Assembly (NCBI RefSeq): GCF_002631205.1 | Contig: NZ_PDLO01000002.1 | Coordinates: 62,001-126,000, forward strand | Direction: 5' to 3' | DNA from: Neolewinella marina | GTDB taxonomy: Bacteria; Bacteroidota; Bacteroidia; Chitinophagales; Saprospiraceae | Length of the DNA: 64,000 bases | Shown: positions 1-8,421 of the stretch, in pieces | How positions within the stretch are numbered: the stretch's first letter is position 1 | Layout of the letters: each line of letters starts with the position of its first letter | Notes under the pieces: model-generated | What the model saw: only the letters and a program-made list of their open reading frames with translations | What the model was told of the DNA's origin: nothing | Databases searched by the model: none | Position numbers and translations under genes: made by a program

Positions 1-1
1 C

Positions 2-1123
2 CGGGAGGTGTACTACTCCCGTGGCAAGCTGCTGTACTACACTTCCGACCTGCCCTTCCCCATCACCCAGACGCCGGATACCTTCAGCCAGTTCCGCAAG
101 GAAACCGAGCGGCTCACGCCCGTGCGCGAACCCATCCCCACCCCGGCCCGCGTCCCCCTGGCCGAGAACACCGGCATCGACCCCGGGGAGATTCCCGGGC
201 TTGAAGACTTCGGCATTCCGGAGCCCCCGCACGACGAGCGCGCAGCCATCGACTGGCACGGTGGCGAAACGGCCGGTCTCGACCGCCTGGCCTACTACCT
301 CTTCGGCAGCCAGGCCATCTCCACCTACAAGGAAACCCGCAATGGCCTGATCGGCGGCGACTACAGCACGAAGTTTTCCGCCTGGCTGGCCCTCGGCTGC
401 CTGAGCCCCAAGCAGGTCTACGCCGAGATCCGCGCCTACGAGGCCAAGAACGGTGCAAACGACAGCACCTACGCGGTGATCTACGAACTGCTCTGGCGCG
501 ACTTCTTCCGTCTGATGGGCAAGAAGCACGGCGACAAGATCTTCCACAAGAGCGGCTTCCGCGAGGAGGGCCACCCGGAGTGGACCAAGGACCAGTCCCT
601 GCTCAAGCGGTGGACCGAGGGGCAAACCGGCACCCCCTTCGTCGACGCCAACATGCGGGAAATCGCCCGCACCGGCTTCATGAGCAACCGCGGCCGGCAG
701 AACGTGGCCAGCTACCTCGTCAAAGACCTCAAGGTGGACTGGCGCCTCGGGGCCGAGTACTTCGAGCACATGCTGATCGACTACGACGTGACCAGCAACT
801 GGTGCAACTGGAACTACGTCGCCGGGGTAGGCTCCGACCCGCGGGAAGACCGCTACTTCAACCTGCTGAGCCAGGCCGAGCGCTACGACCCCCAGGGGGA
901 ATACGTACGCCGCTGGTGCCCGGAACTTGCGGCCCTGCCCGCGGAGTACGTCCACCAGCCCGACGCCCTGCCCGCCAACGAGCAATCGGACTACGGACTC
1001 GATCTGGGCCGTAACTATCCGCAACCCCTGGTGCCCAGCGCCCGCTACCGCGACAAGCCCGCCACCAAGCCGACTACCGGGCGGAGGGGGCGGGGCCGCG
1101 GGGGGCGCCGCGCAATCTCCTAG
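2..1123 (+). CDS. Cryptochrome DASH / deoxyribodipyrimidine photolyase, C-terminal part (5' truncated by window)
   Basis: FAD-binding flavoprotein of the photolyase/cryptochrome superfamily, expected to repair or sense UV-damaged DNA in the cytoplasm. The reading frame is open from the first bases, so the N-terminal photolyase domain lies outside the window and no start can be chosen. What remains is the C-terminal FAD-binding domain: the stretch around [17 protein letters not shown], the [13 protein letters not shown] segment, and the [13 protein letters not shown] and [18 protein letters not shown] signatures that bind FAD and are typical of DASH proteins. The tail is basic and glycine-rich ([11 protein letters not shown]). 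Its stop codon overlaps the stop of the convergent sulfatase gene by a few bases. The DASH subtype is a family-level call; activity on single- or double-stranded DNA cannot be told. Confidence 0.93.
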   Translation, partial: REVYYSRGKLLYYTSDLPFPITQTPDTFSQFRKETERLTPVREPIPTPARVPLAENTGIDPGEIPGLEDFGIPEPPHDERAAIDWHGGETAGLDRLAYYLFGSQAISTYKETRNGLIGGDYSTKFSAWLALGCLSPKQVYAEIRAYEAKNGANDSTYAVIYELLWRDFFRLMGKKHGDKIFHKSGFREEGHPEWTKDQSLLKRWTEGQTGTPFVDANMREIARTGFMSNRGRQNVASYLVKDLKVDWRLGAEYFEHMLIDYDVTSNWCNWNYVAGVGSDPREDRYFNLLSQAERYDPQGEYVRRWCPELAALPAEYVHQPDALPANEQSDYGLDLGRNYPQPLVPSARYRDKPATKPTTGRRGRGRGGRRAIS

Positions 1124-4100
1124 AAGGTATTCACCCTTACCTCGATCCGGTTTACCCCCGGCTCCAGCCGCAGGGTCGGGAAGGCGGGGTTGACGGCCTT
1201 CCCGTTGAGGGTGAGCACCTGGTTTTCCTTCAGGTCGAGGGAAAACTCGGCCACCATGTTGGCGGGCAGGGTGATGGTGTAGTTCTGGGCGCGGGGACTG
1301 ACGTTCTCGTACACTCCTTCAATCTTCCCCCGTAAGGTGGGCACGGTGATGGTTGATTCCTTCAAGCTGCCCATTTGCGGATGGATGACCGCCACCCCGT
1401 AGCCCGGTGTCTTGGGCTGTATGCCCCACAGGAAGCGCGGAATGATGTTGGCCGGCACGGCTCCCCAGGCGTGGTTGAGGTCGAGATTGGGCTTGTACTT
1501 CAGGTCCCAGGCCTCCATGGTCATGGTGGAGCCGGCGCGGATCATGTTGTACCAGCTGCGGTCGGAGGTGGAGGTGAGCAGCTCAAGGGCGTAGTCCTCC
1601 ATGCCGGCGTTGTAGAGCGCTTCCATCAGGTACTGGGCGCCGTAAACGCTGGCCGCCATGCCGCGGCTTTTGATGTACTCCCCTACCGATTGCACGTACG
1701 GTTCCGGTACCATGCCAAAGGCCAGCGGGAACATATTGGCGTGTACCGAGGCGTGGTCGGTGCCTTCTCCGTCGACGTAGATGCCCCGCTCCTTGTCGAA
1801 GAGCTTTTCGTTCACGGCGCGCAGGGCCTGGAGGGCAAGCAGTTCGAATTCGAGCTGCTCTTCGTGTTTGTCCAGGGCACCCGCGAACTCCGCCATGATC
1901 TTCAGATTGCGGTAGAAGAGGGCGTTGATGACGGTGTTATTGGGCATGAATACGAAGCCGTCGCGTTCCCCTTCGGCCGTGGCCAGTTTCCAGCCGGTGT
2001 CCTTCTGGGCGGGTGGCCAGTCGACGATGTCCCGCAGTTTCTCGTCCCGATCGCCGAAGCCCAACTTGCGCATGTATTCGGGGGTGATGCGGCTGGAGCT
2101 GATCAGGTGGTCCTCCCCCAGCAGCCCGATGAGGGTCTTGTATTTCAGGTCTTCGTAGTAGCGCTCGATCAGTTCGGTGTTGCCGGTGTACATATAGTCG
2201 GCGTGGAACATCAGCGCCACGTGCTGCTGCCACTCGGTGGGCCAGGTGGGGTGCTCCATGAAATATTCGATGGTGCGGCGGGCGATGGCGTACTCCCGGT
2301 CGGTGGTGTAGTGGCTCAGCTGGTTGAGGTAGGCGTCCGCTTCGTAGGGGATGCGCTCCCGGTCGCCGTCGACGTACAGTCCGGCGAAGGTCGTCGCCTT
2401 GATGGTGTACTTGCACAGGTCCCAGACCTGGTTGAGGATGGTGTCGCTGCTCGTGAAAGAGCTCTGGTCGTCTTCCCAGTACCCGTGGTAGGCCAGCTGG
2501 GTAACCCCCCGTAGCCCTGCTCCCTTCACGCCCTCAATCTCCGCGTATCGGAAGGGCAGCAGGACGGGGAAGGAATCGGGCAGTTGCACCGCCATTTCCT
2601 TGGTGTTGCGCTTGTCGGGTACCAGGGGCAGGAGATAGGTGTGGGTGCCCTTCCTTACGGGCAACTCGACTTCCTGAAAACGAATGGTGCCCCCCGGCTC
2701 GGGATCGATGGTCCCGTCATCTTTCAGCAGCTCCCCTACCCTTACGGTGAGGGTATGCGGGCGCCGCGCGGTGTAGCTCACCTCCATATTGGCGAAGGCA
2801 TCCTTGCCGAAGTCGACGAAGTATCCCCCGTCCGTAGCCCGCATCTCCACGGGCTCGATCCGGGTTACCTGGAAGCGGTTTTCGGTGGTCAGATACCCCA
2901 TTCCCGGGTCCCTGGCCGGACCGGTGAATTCCTGGACGTCGGAGTAGCGGGTGAGGCGGTTGACATCGTCCCAGATGCGAACCCTCCAGAAGTAGGTTTT
3001 CCCCGCCTCCAGTTCCGGACCGCCGTACTCAACGCCTATCGAGGTACTACTGCCTACGCGACCGCTGTTCCAGACGTCCCCGACACTGTTATCGATCATT
3101 TCCCGGCTGCCTGCCACGAGGATCTGGTAGGCGCCCTGCACTACGGAACCCTCCGGCACCACCCAGCCGAATTCCGGCCTGCCGTCCCGCAGGGGCAGCC
3201 CCCTGGGCTGTCGCAAGTACTCGACCGAGAGGTCGGTGGGGGCCGCGGAGTAGTCATCGCTGTACCGCTCGACCAGCTCGTCGCATTTGCGGCGGAATTC
3301 GAGCAGCTTCTCCCGGTATTCGGCCTGGGTAGCCAGGTTGTTCGTTTCGGCCGGGTCTGATGCCAGGTGGTAGAGTTCTTCGTCGCGCTTGTCGTTGAGG
3401 TAGCGGAAGTACTTCCAGTCTTTGGTCCGTACGCCCTCACTGGGCGGGATTTCGTCGAACTCCCAAAGGTGCTCGATCAGGACGGTGTCGCGTAGCCCCC
3501 CGGTCGCTGCGCCTTTGACCAGCGGCAACAGGCTCTTTCCCTGGTAGGTGCCGGGTTCCGGCAAGCCGGCCAGGTCCACGATGGTGGCCGGCACGTCGAT
3601 GTTCAGGGCCAGGGCCTCGCTGTCGTGGTGCTGTGGGGCCCGCGGGTCGTAGACGATCAGCGGCACGCGTACGGAGTTGTCGTACATCAGCCACTTGCCC
3701 GCCAGCTGTCGCTCGCCCAGGAAGTAGCCGTTGTCGCCCATCACGATGATAACGGTATGCTTGTCGATGCCTTTCTCGGCCAGTTTCTTGCGGAGTTTGC
3801 CGATCTCCAGGTCGATGCCCGCGATCATGCGGTAGTATCCCTTGACGCTGTGCTGGTACTTTTCCGGGGTGTCGTAGCGCCAGGTCCACCGCAGTCGGTT
3901 GAATCCCTCCCGGACGGGCCGGGGCAGGGCGTCAAAGTAGCTTTGGGCGGCGAGCGCGGGTGCCGGGACGTCCCCGTTCTGCAATAATCCATCCGTTTCC
4001 GTTTGCCAGAAATACTGCTCCTCCGCCGGGTCGTGGGCGTGGGGCGCGCTGAAGCTGAGGCTCAGGCAGAAGGGTTTGTCCTGATCCGCGTTGCGGTCCA

Positions 4101-4629
4101 CGAAATCCAGGGCCTGCTGTCCGGTATAGCGGGTAAGGTGGACGGTGTCGCCGTCCAGTGTCTTGTAGTAGTATCCCCGCCGGTCGGGGAAGGCGTTGTT
4201 GCGGTCGTAGGTATCGTACTCGTCGAACAGGCGGTCCTCGCCATCGTAGCGGATGCCGTACTTCCCGTAAAAGCCGGTGTGATAGCCCGCCCTCCGCAGT
4301 ACGGCCGGATAGGCGTCAGCCATGTATTCCTCGCGGAGGTTGCCCGTCTGGAAGTTGAAGCGGTGGGTACGCTCGTATACCCCTGAAAGGATGGAGGCGC
4401 GGCTCGCCGCGCAAATCGGGGTGGTCACCGCGGCCTGGGAGAAGTAGGTGCCCTCTTCGGCCAGCCGGTCCATTTCCGGTGTATGGGCCAGGGGGTTGCC
4501 GACGTAGCCGATGGCATCGTAGCGCTGATCGTCGGTGAGAATGAAGATGATGTTGGGGCGGTCGTCGGACTGGGCGCAAAGTCCGGCGGCCCCAAAAGTG
4601 AGCAGCAGGGGGAGGAGGATTCGGTACAT
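1120..4629 (-). CDS. Secreted bimodular enzyme: S1-family sulfatase fused to GH78 alpha-L-rhamnosidase
   Basis: About 1169 residues when started at the Met that opens a signal peptide ([20 protein letters not shown]); the frame extends 28 codons further upstream but without signal-peptide character. Residues ~25-490 are a formylglycine sulfatase: DD metal ligands at 33-34 and the C73-A-A-S-R77 sulfatase motif. After a linker with a fibronectin-like segment comes a GH78-type rhamnosidase: a beta-rich region near 600-720, then an (alpha/alpha)6 barrel beginning near the acidic cluster DGDRER (~753), and a C-terminal beta domain. The same two-module order is known from the ulvan-utilisation locus of Formosa agariphila, where the sulfatase desulfates rhamnose-3-sulfate units and GH78 removes rhamnose. 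Ulvan as substrate here is inference. A weak -7-like element (TAAGTTTA) lies at 4636-4643. Confidence 0.9.
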   Translation of the reverse strand: MYRILLPLLLTFGAAGLCAQSDDRPNIIFILTDDQRYDAIGYVGNPLAHTPEMDRLAEEGTYFSQAAVTTPICAASRASILSGVYERTHRFNFQTGNLREEYMADAYPAVLRRAGYHTGFYGKYGIRYDGEDRLFDEYDTYDRNNAFPDRRGYYYKTLDGDTVHLTRYTGQQALDFVDRNADQDKPFCLSLSFSAPHAHDPAEEQYFWQTETDGLLQNGDVPAPALAAQSYFDALPRPVREGFNRLRWTWRYDTPEKYQHSVKGYYRMIAGIDLEIGKLRKKLAEKGIDKHTVIIVMGDNGYFLGERQLAGKWLMYDNSVRVPLIVYDPRAPQHHDSEALALNIDVPATIVDLAGLPEPGTYQGKSLLPLVKGAATGGLRDTVLIEHLWEFDEIPPSEGVRTKDWKYFRYLNDKRDEELYHLASDPAETNNLATQAEYREKLLEFRRKCDELVERYSDDYSAAPTDLSVEYLRQPRGLPLRDGRPEFGWVVPEGSVVQGAYQILVAGSREMIDNSVGDVWNSGRVGSSTSIGVEYGGPELEAGKTYFWRVRIWDDVNRLTRYSDVQEFTGPARDPGMGYLTTENRFQVTRIEPVEMRATDGGYFVDFGKDAFANMEVSYTARRPHTLTVRVGELLKDDGTIDPEPGGTIRFQEVELPVRKGTHTYLLPLVPDKRNTKEMAVQLPDSFPVLLPFRYAEIEGVKGAGLRGVTQLAYHGYWEDDQSSFTSSDTILNQVWDLCKYTIKATTFAGLYVDGDRERIPYEADAYLNQLSHYTTDREYAIARRTIEYFMEHPTWPTEWQQHVALMFHADYMYTGNTELIERYYEDLKYKTLIGLLGEDHLISSSRITPEYMRKLGFGDRDEKLRDIVDWPPAQKDTGWKLATAEGERDGFVFMPNNTVINALFYRNLKIMAEFAGALDKHEEQLEFELLALQALRAVNEKLFDKERGIYVDGEGTDHASVHANMFPLAFGMVPEPYVQSVGEYIKSRGMAASVYGAQYLMEALYNAGMEDYALELLTSTSDRSWYNMIRAGSTMTMEAWDLKYKPNLDLNHAWGAVPANIIPRFLWGIQPKTPGYGVAVIHPQMGSLKESTITVPTLRGKIEGVYENVSPRAQNYTITLPANMVAEFSLDLKENQVLTLNGKAVNPAFPTLRLEPGVNRIEVRVNTF

Positions 4630-4635
4630 GACCCC

Positions 4636-4643
4636 TAAACTTA
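4636..4643 (-). promoter_or_regulatory. Possible -7 promoter element of the sulfatase-GH78 gene
   Basis: On the minus strand the sequence reads TAAGTTTA seven bases before the chosen ATG, close to the Bacteroidota -7 consensus TAnnTTTG. No convincing -33 TTG was seen, and the leader would be extremely short, so this is weak. Confidence 0.25.
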
Positions 4644-4702
4644 GTACAGTTGGTGGTAGGGGGTATCCTGCTGTGGAGGGGTGGATGGTTCTGATGGTTT
4701 CC

Positions 4703-5238
4703 ACACCGGACACTAGCAGGTGCTAGCCGCCCAGGGCGGGCACGCTGCAAGGTCCTCGCCTAGCCGATTTACCGCGGCGCTGAAGCGTACGCCGGGCCAC
4801 AGGCCAGACAACCCGGCTGGCACCCGTAGCAACGGCTTCAGCCGTCATGCTGCTCAAGACACCGGACACTAGCAGGTGCTAGCCGCCCAGGGCAGGCACA
4901 CTGCAAGGTCCTCGCCTAGCCGATTTACCGCGGCGCTGAAGCGTGCGCCGGGCCACAGGCCCGACAACCCGGCTGGCACCCGTAGCGACGGCTTCAGCCG
5001 TCATGCTGCTCAAGACACCGGACACTAGCAGGTGCTAGCCGCCCAGGGCGGGCACACTGCAAGGTCCTCGCCTAGCCGATTTGCCGCGGCGCTGAAGCGT
5101 GCGCCGGGCCACAGGCCCGACAACCCGGCTGGCACCCGTAGCGACGGCTTCAGCCGTCATGCTGCTCAAGACACCGGACACTAGCAGGTGCTAGCCGCCC
5201 AGGGCGGGCACACTGCAAGGTCCTCGCCTAGTCGATTT
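4703..5238. repeat. Tandem array of 156-bp structured repeats, ~3.4 copies
   Basis: The phrase ACACCGGACACTAGCAGG recurs at 4703, 4859, 5015 and 5171, an exact period of 156 bp; the fourth copy stops near 5238. Copies 2 and 3 are almost identical and copy 1 differs at a few bases. Each unit holds several short inverted repeats: CTAGCA-GG-TGCTAG, CGGCGC-N8-GCGCCG, GGGCC-ACA-GGCCC and ACGGC-TTCA-GCCGT. There are no CRISPR-like short repeats with unique spacers, and no persuasive reading frame. The array fills the divergent intergenic space between the sulfatase-GH78 gene and ftsK. Confidence 0.95.
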
Positions 5239-5261
5239 TTAGGAGTGTTTTATCGCAGTCA

Positions 5262-5437
5262 GGCCACAGGCCCGACTACCCGGCAGGACCTCGCGGGGTG
5301 CCCAGCGCAGCGGCGCACCCGCGAGCGTCCGTATTGCAGTTCCCGGCCGGGCCACAGTCCCGACTACCCGGCAGGACCTCGCGGGGTGCCCAGTTCAGCG
5401 GAACACTCGGGAGCGTCCGTATCCACAGCCCCGACGG
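5262..5437. repeat. Two tandem 88-bp repeats related to part of the 156-bp unit
   Basis: The segment starting GGCCACAG at 5262 is repeated at 5350, a period of 88 bp. The first copy has a long dyad, CTCGCGGGGTGC with GCACCCGCGAG, flanking a short loop; in the second copy the right arm is decayed. The start of each copy (GGCCACAG.CCCGACTACCCGGC) resembles the GGGCCACAGGCCCGACAACC segment of the 156-bp unit, so the two arrays share ancestry. The remaining ~95 bp up to ftsK holds no recognised gene. Confidence 0.85.
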
Positions 5438-5533
5438 CCCGGAGGTGCCAATTGTTAACTTCCTTGTCCCCGCCCCCGGCGTTCTCCCCTTTTATCGTAA
5501 TTTCGCCGCCCGGCCCCACAAGCCACTTACTGC

Positions 5534-8014
5534 ATGGCCAAAGCACAAAAAAAGAGCGGACAACTGGGTCTCCGAATGGGACTGAGAGACGAGCGCATTC
5601 CGAAACTCTTCGGGCTGTTGCTGCTCTTCATCGCCGTCTACCTCACGGTAGCCTTCGTCTCCTACCTGTTCACCTGGAAGATCGACCAGGACCGCGTACT
5701 GCGTTTCAGCTGGAAATTGCTGAGCGAGGACGCCGCCTCGGTGGACAACTGGCTCGGGAGGCTGGGCGCTTTTCTGTCCAATTTCTTCATTTATTTCTGC
5801 TTCGGGCTGCCGAGCTTCCTGCTGGTGTACTTCATTGGCCGGCTGGGCCTGAACCGCCTGCGGCGGGCGCCCCTGAAGCCCATGGCCAACCTCTTCGTGA
5901 AGCTGATGCTGTTCACGATCGGCCTGGCGGTGCTGCTGAGCTTTGCCTTCGGCGGGCTGACCGACTTCCCCCTCGGCGGCGGCGTGGGCGACTACCTGGT
6001 CTCCCACCTCAGCGGCGTACTCGGTGGCTTCGGGGTCATCCTGCTGCTGCTGTTGTTGTTCGGGCTCTACCTCATTTTCGAGGCGCGCATTGATTTCAAC
6101 GGCTCTCCCGGTCAGATCCGCAACGACGTAATCGACCACTTCTCGGAGCTGATGCGCTTGGGCCGCAAGCCGCGTCGCCCGGCGCCCCCGGCGGCCCGTA
6201 CCCCGGCACCAGCGGCCGCGCCCCCCGCCGTTGCCCGTGACCGTCCGGCCAACCCACCTTCCCTGACGCCCGGTGACCGCGGCAACTTCGAGATCGAAGG
6301 GCCCCGCACCCTTTCCGAGAAAGGACTGGAGCAAGTGCGCGGCGACCAGATGGAAATGCCCCTGGAATCCGTGGGCGACGTCACCCTCGTCAACCCCGAC
6401 CCGCTGGCGGCCGGCGCCGACAACCTCATCGTGGCCGACGGCGACAACGGCATCGACACCAGCCTGGCCGTGACCGAGGAAAACCACGACCACACCGAGC
6501 CTTACGACCCCACGCTGGACCTGCCCGCCTACGAAAAGCCCCACCTGCAGCTGCTCGTGGAGGGCGACACCAGCAAGCACGAGGTGGACCGCGCCGAACT
6601 GGAGGCCAACAAGGACCAGATCATCGAGACGCTGCTCAACTACAAGATCGAGATCACCAAGATCCGGGCCACCATCGGGCCCACGGTCACCCTCTACGAG
6701 ATCGTGCCCGCCCCCGGTGTACGCATCTCCAAGATCAAGAACCTGGAGGACGACATCGCCCTCTCCCTGGCCGCCCTCGGCATCCGGATCATCGCGCCCA
6801 TCCCCGGCCGCGGCACCATCGGTATCGAAGTGCCGAACACCAACCCCCAGATGGTGAGCATGCGGGAGGTGCTGGAGAGCGAAAAGTTCCGCAACGCCAA
6901 GATGGACCTCCCCCTGGCCCTCGGCAAGACCATCAAGAACGAGGTACTGATCGCCGACCTGGCCAAAATGCCCCACCTGCTGGTGGCCGGCGCCACCGGT
7001 CAGGGTAAGTCGGTCGGTATCAACTCGATCATCATGTCGCTGCTCTACAAGAAGCACCCCAGCCAGGTGAAGCTGGTGATGATCGACCCCAAAAAGGTGG
7101 AACTCTTCCCCTACGCCAAGCTCGAGAGCCACTTCCTGGCCTTCCTGCCCGGTCAGACGGAGCCCATCACCACGGAAACCACCAAGGTGATCCACATCCT
7201 GAACTCCCTCTGTATCGAGATGGATCAGCGCTACGACCTGCTGAAGAAGGCCGCCGCGCGGAACATCAAGGAGTACAACGAGAAGTTCGTGGCCCGCCGC
7301 CTGAACCCCGAGAAGGGCCACAAGTTCCTGCCCTTCATCGTACTGGTGATCGACGAATTCGCCGACCTCATCATGACCGCCGGCAAGGAAGTGGAAATGC
7401 CCATCGCCCGCCTGGCCCAGCTGTCGCGTGCCGTAGGCATCCACCTCGTAATCGCTACCCAGCGCCCTTCGGTGAACATCATCACCGGGGTAATCAAGGC
7501 CAACTTCCCCGCCCGGATCGCCTACAAGGTGACGGCCAAGGTCGACTCCCGCACCATCCTCGACGCCGGCGGCGCCGACCAGCTCATCGGTCGCGGCGAT
7601 ATGCTGCTGAGCAACGGTGGCGACGTGGTACGCCTGCAGGGTGCCTTCGTGGACACCCCCGAAGTGGAAGAGGTCATTAACTTCATCGGCAACCAGCGCG
7701 GCTACGTGGAACCCTACCTCCTGCCCGAGTACAATACCGACGAGGAGATGGCCGGCTCCGGCGCCCTCACCTATGCCGACCTCGACGACATGTTCGAGGA
7801 GGCCGCCCGCCTCATCATCCAGCAGCAGCACGGCTCCACCAGCATGGTACAGCGCCGCCTCAAGCTCGGCTACAACCGCGCCGGCCGCATCATGGACCAG
7901 ATGGAGCAACTCGGCATCGTAGGGCCCTCCCAGGGCTCCAAGCCACGGGAAGTACTCGTGTACGACGAGATGGAACTCACGCGCTTTATCGACGACCTGA
8001 GGAACCGGGGGTAG
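5534..8014 (+). CDS. ftsK: FtsK/SpoIIIE-family DNA translocase
   Basis: Septal ATP-driven DNA pump that clears and aligns chromosome termini during division and activates dimer resolution. The 826 residues comprise four N-terminal membrane segments (about 26-46, 80-105, 118-140, 155-180), a ~150-residue Pro/Ala/acidic linker, and the RecA-like motor: Walker A GATGQGKS at about 487-494, the LVIDEFADLI Walker B region, and the ATQRPSV segment. The C-terminal winged-helix gamma domain (from about 740, ALTYADLDDMFEEAARLI onward to the KPREVLV strand) recognises KOPS-type polar sequences. The start is the ATG that gives the usual short basic leader MAKAQKKSG. Length and layout are standard for Bacteroidota FtsK. 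Confidence 0.97.
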   Translation: MAKAQKKSGQLGLRMGLRDERIPKLFGLLLLFIAVYLTVAFVSYLFTWKIDQDRVLRFSWKLLSEDAASVDNWLGRLGAFLSNFFIYFCFGLPSFLLVYFIGRLGLNRLRRAPLKPMANLFVKLMLFTIGLAVLLSFAFGGLTDFPLGGGVGDYLVSHLSGVLGGFGVILLLLLLFGLYLIFEARIDFNGSPGQIRNDVIDHFSELMRLGRKPRRPAPPAARTPAPAAAPPAVARDRPANPPSLTPGDRGNFEIEGPRTLSEKGLEQVRGDQMEMPLESVGDVTLVNPDPLAAGADNLIVADGDNGIDTSLAVTEENHDHTEPYDPTLDLPAYEKPHLQLLVEGDTSKHEVDRAELEANKDQIIETLLNYKIEITKIRATIGPTVTLYEIVPAPGVRISKIKNLEDDIALSLAALGIRIIAPIPGRGTIGIEVPNTNPQMVSMREVLESEKFRNAKMDLPLALGKTIKNEVLIADLAKMPHLLVAGATGQGKSVGINSIIMSLLYKKHPSQVKLVMIDPKKVELFPYAKLESHFLAFLPGQTEPITTETTKVIHILNSLCIEMDQRYDLLKKAAARNIKEYNEKFVARRLNPEKGHKFLPFIVLVIDEFADLIMTAGKEVEMPIARLAQLSRAVGIHLVIATQRPSVNIITGVIKANFPARIAYKVTAKVDSRTILDAGGADQLIGRGDMLLSNGGDVVRLQGAFVDTPEVEEVINFIGNQRGYVEPYLLPEYNTDEEMAGSGALTYADLDDMFEEAARLIIQQQHGSTSMVQRRLKLGYNRAGRIMDQMEQLGIVGPSQGSKPREVLVYDEMELTRFIDDLRNRG

Positions 8015-8378
8015 GTCGGCTTCGGTTCGCTGACCACCCCTATCGCACCGCTTACTGTCTGTACTGCCCCATTCCGTAAAAAGGACCCTTAAAACTTTGG
8101 AGACAAGCAATCCCGCACAGTATGGCGGGTTATATAGGCATTGACATCCCCTCCGTTTATGCGGAGGATAAGCAACAGCTACCACGTTTCGACATTTAAT
8201 TCCTGGCAAGGGAATGCCGGTCATCGGTTGTATTCCTGCCCGGGGTTCCTGGACGCAGATTGCGATTCAGGGTGAATTAGATAATTAAGATTTTCCCCGA
8301 GGTTAATCATTTCCCCTTCACCGGATGAGGCTCCGCGTAAAGGAATTCGGAAGTGATAACCCCTGGTTTACTGAGATA
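8015..8378. other. Non-coding spacer between ftsK and the CBM-repeat gene
   Basis: This ~360-bp stretch is visibly AT-richer than its neighbours and contains no credible ORF. It holds a short stem-loop with arms CCTCCG (8150-8155) and CGGAGG (8162-8167) but no T-run, and a smaller CCCGC/GCGGG dyad just before it. It probably carries the ftsK 3' end and upstream regulatory DNA of the next gene. Confidence 0.5.
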
Positions 8379-8408
8379 TTGGTGTATATACACCTGTTGT
8401 ACAGTTTG
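8379..8408 (+). promoter_or_regulatory. Putative promoter with a 14-bp palindromic operator
   Basis: TTG at 8379-8381 and TACAGTTTG at 8400-8408 resemble the Bacteroidota -33 (TTTG) and -7 (TAnnTTTG) elements with one extra base in the -7. Exactly between them lies the perfect palindrome GGTGTATATACACC (8381-8394). A repressor bound there would occlude the promoter of the CBM-repeat gene. Confidence 0.5.
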
Positions 8409-8421
8409 GATATGGAGGCCT

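Noticed and set aside
4703-5437. Repeat block as CRISPR array or integron attC array
   Set aside because: Units are 156 and 88 bp and contiguous with no unique spacers, no cas or integrase gene is present, and no attC core sites were seen.
5492-8224. Minus-strand ORF of 910 codons opposite ftsK
   Set aside because: Composition is His/Val/Gly/Asp-rich without any domain; it is a GC-driven shadow of ftsK.
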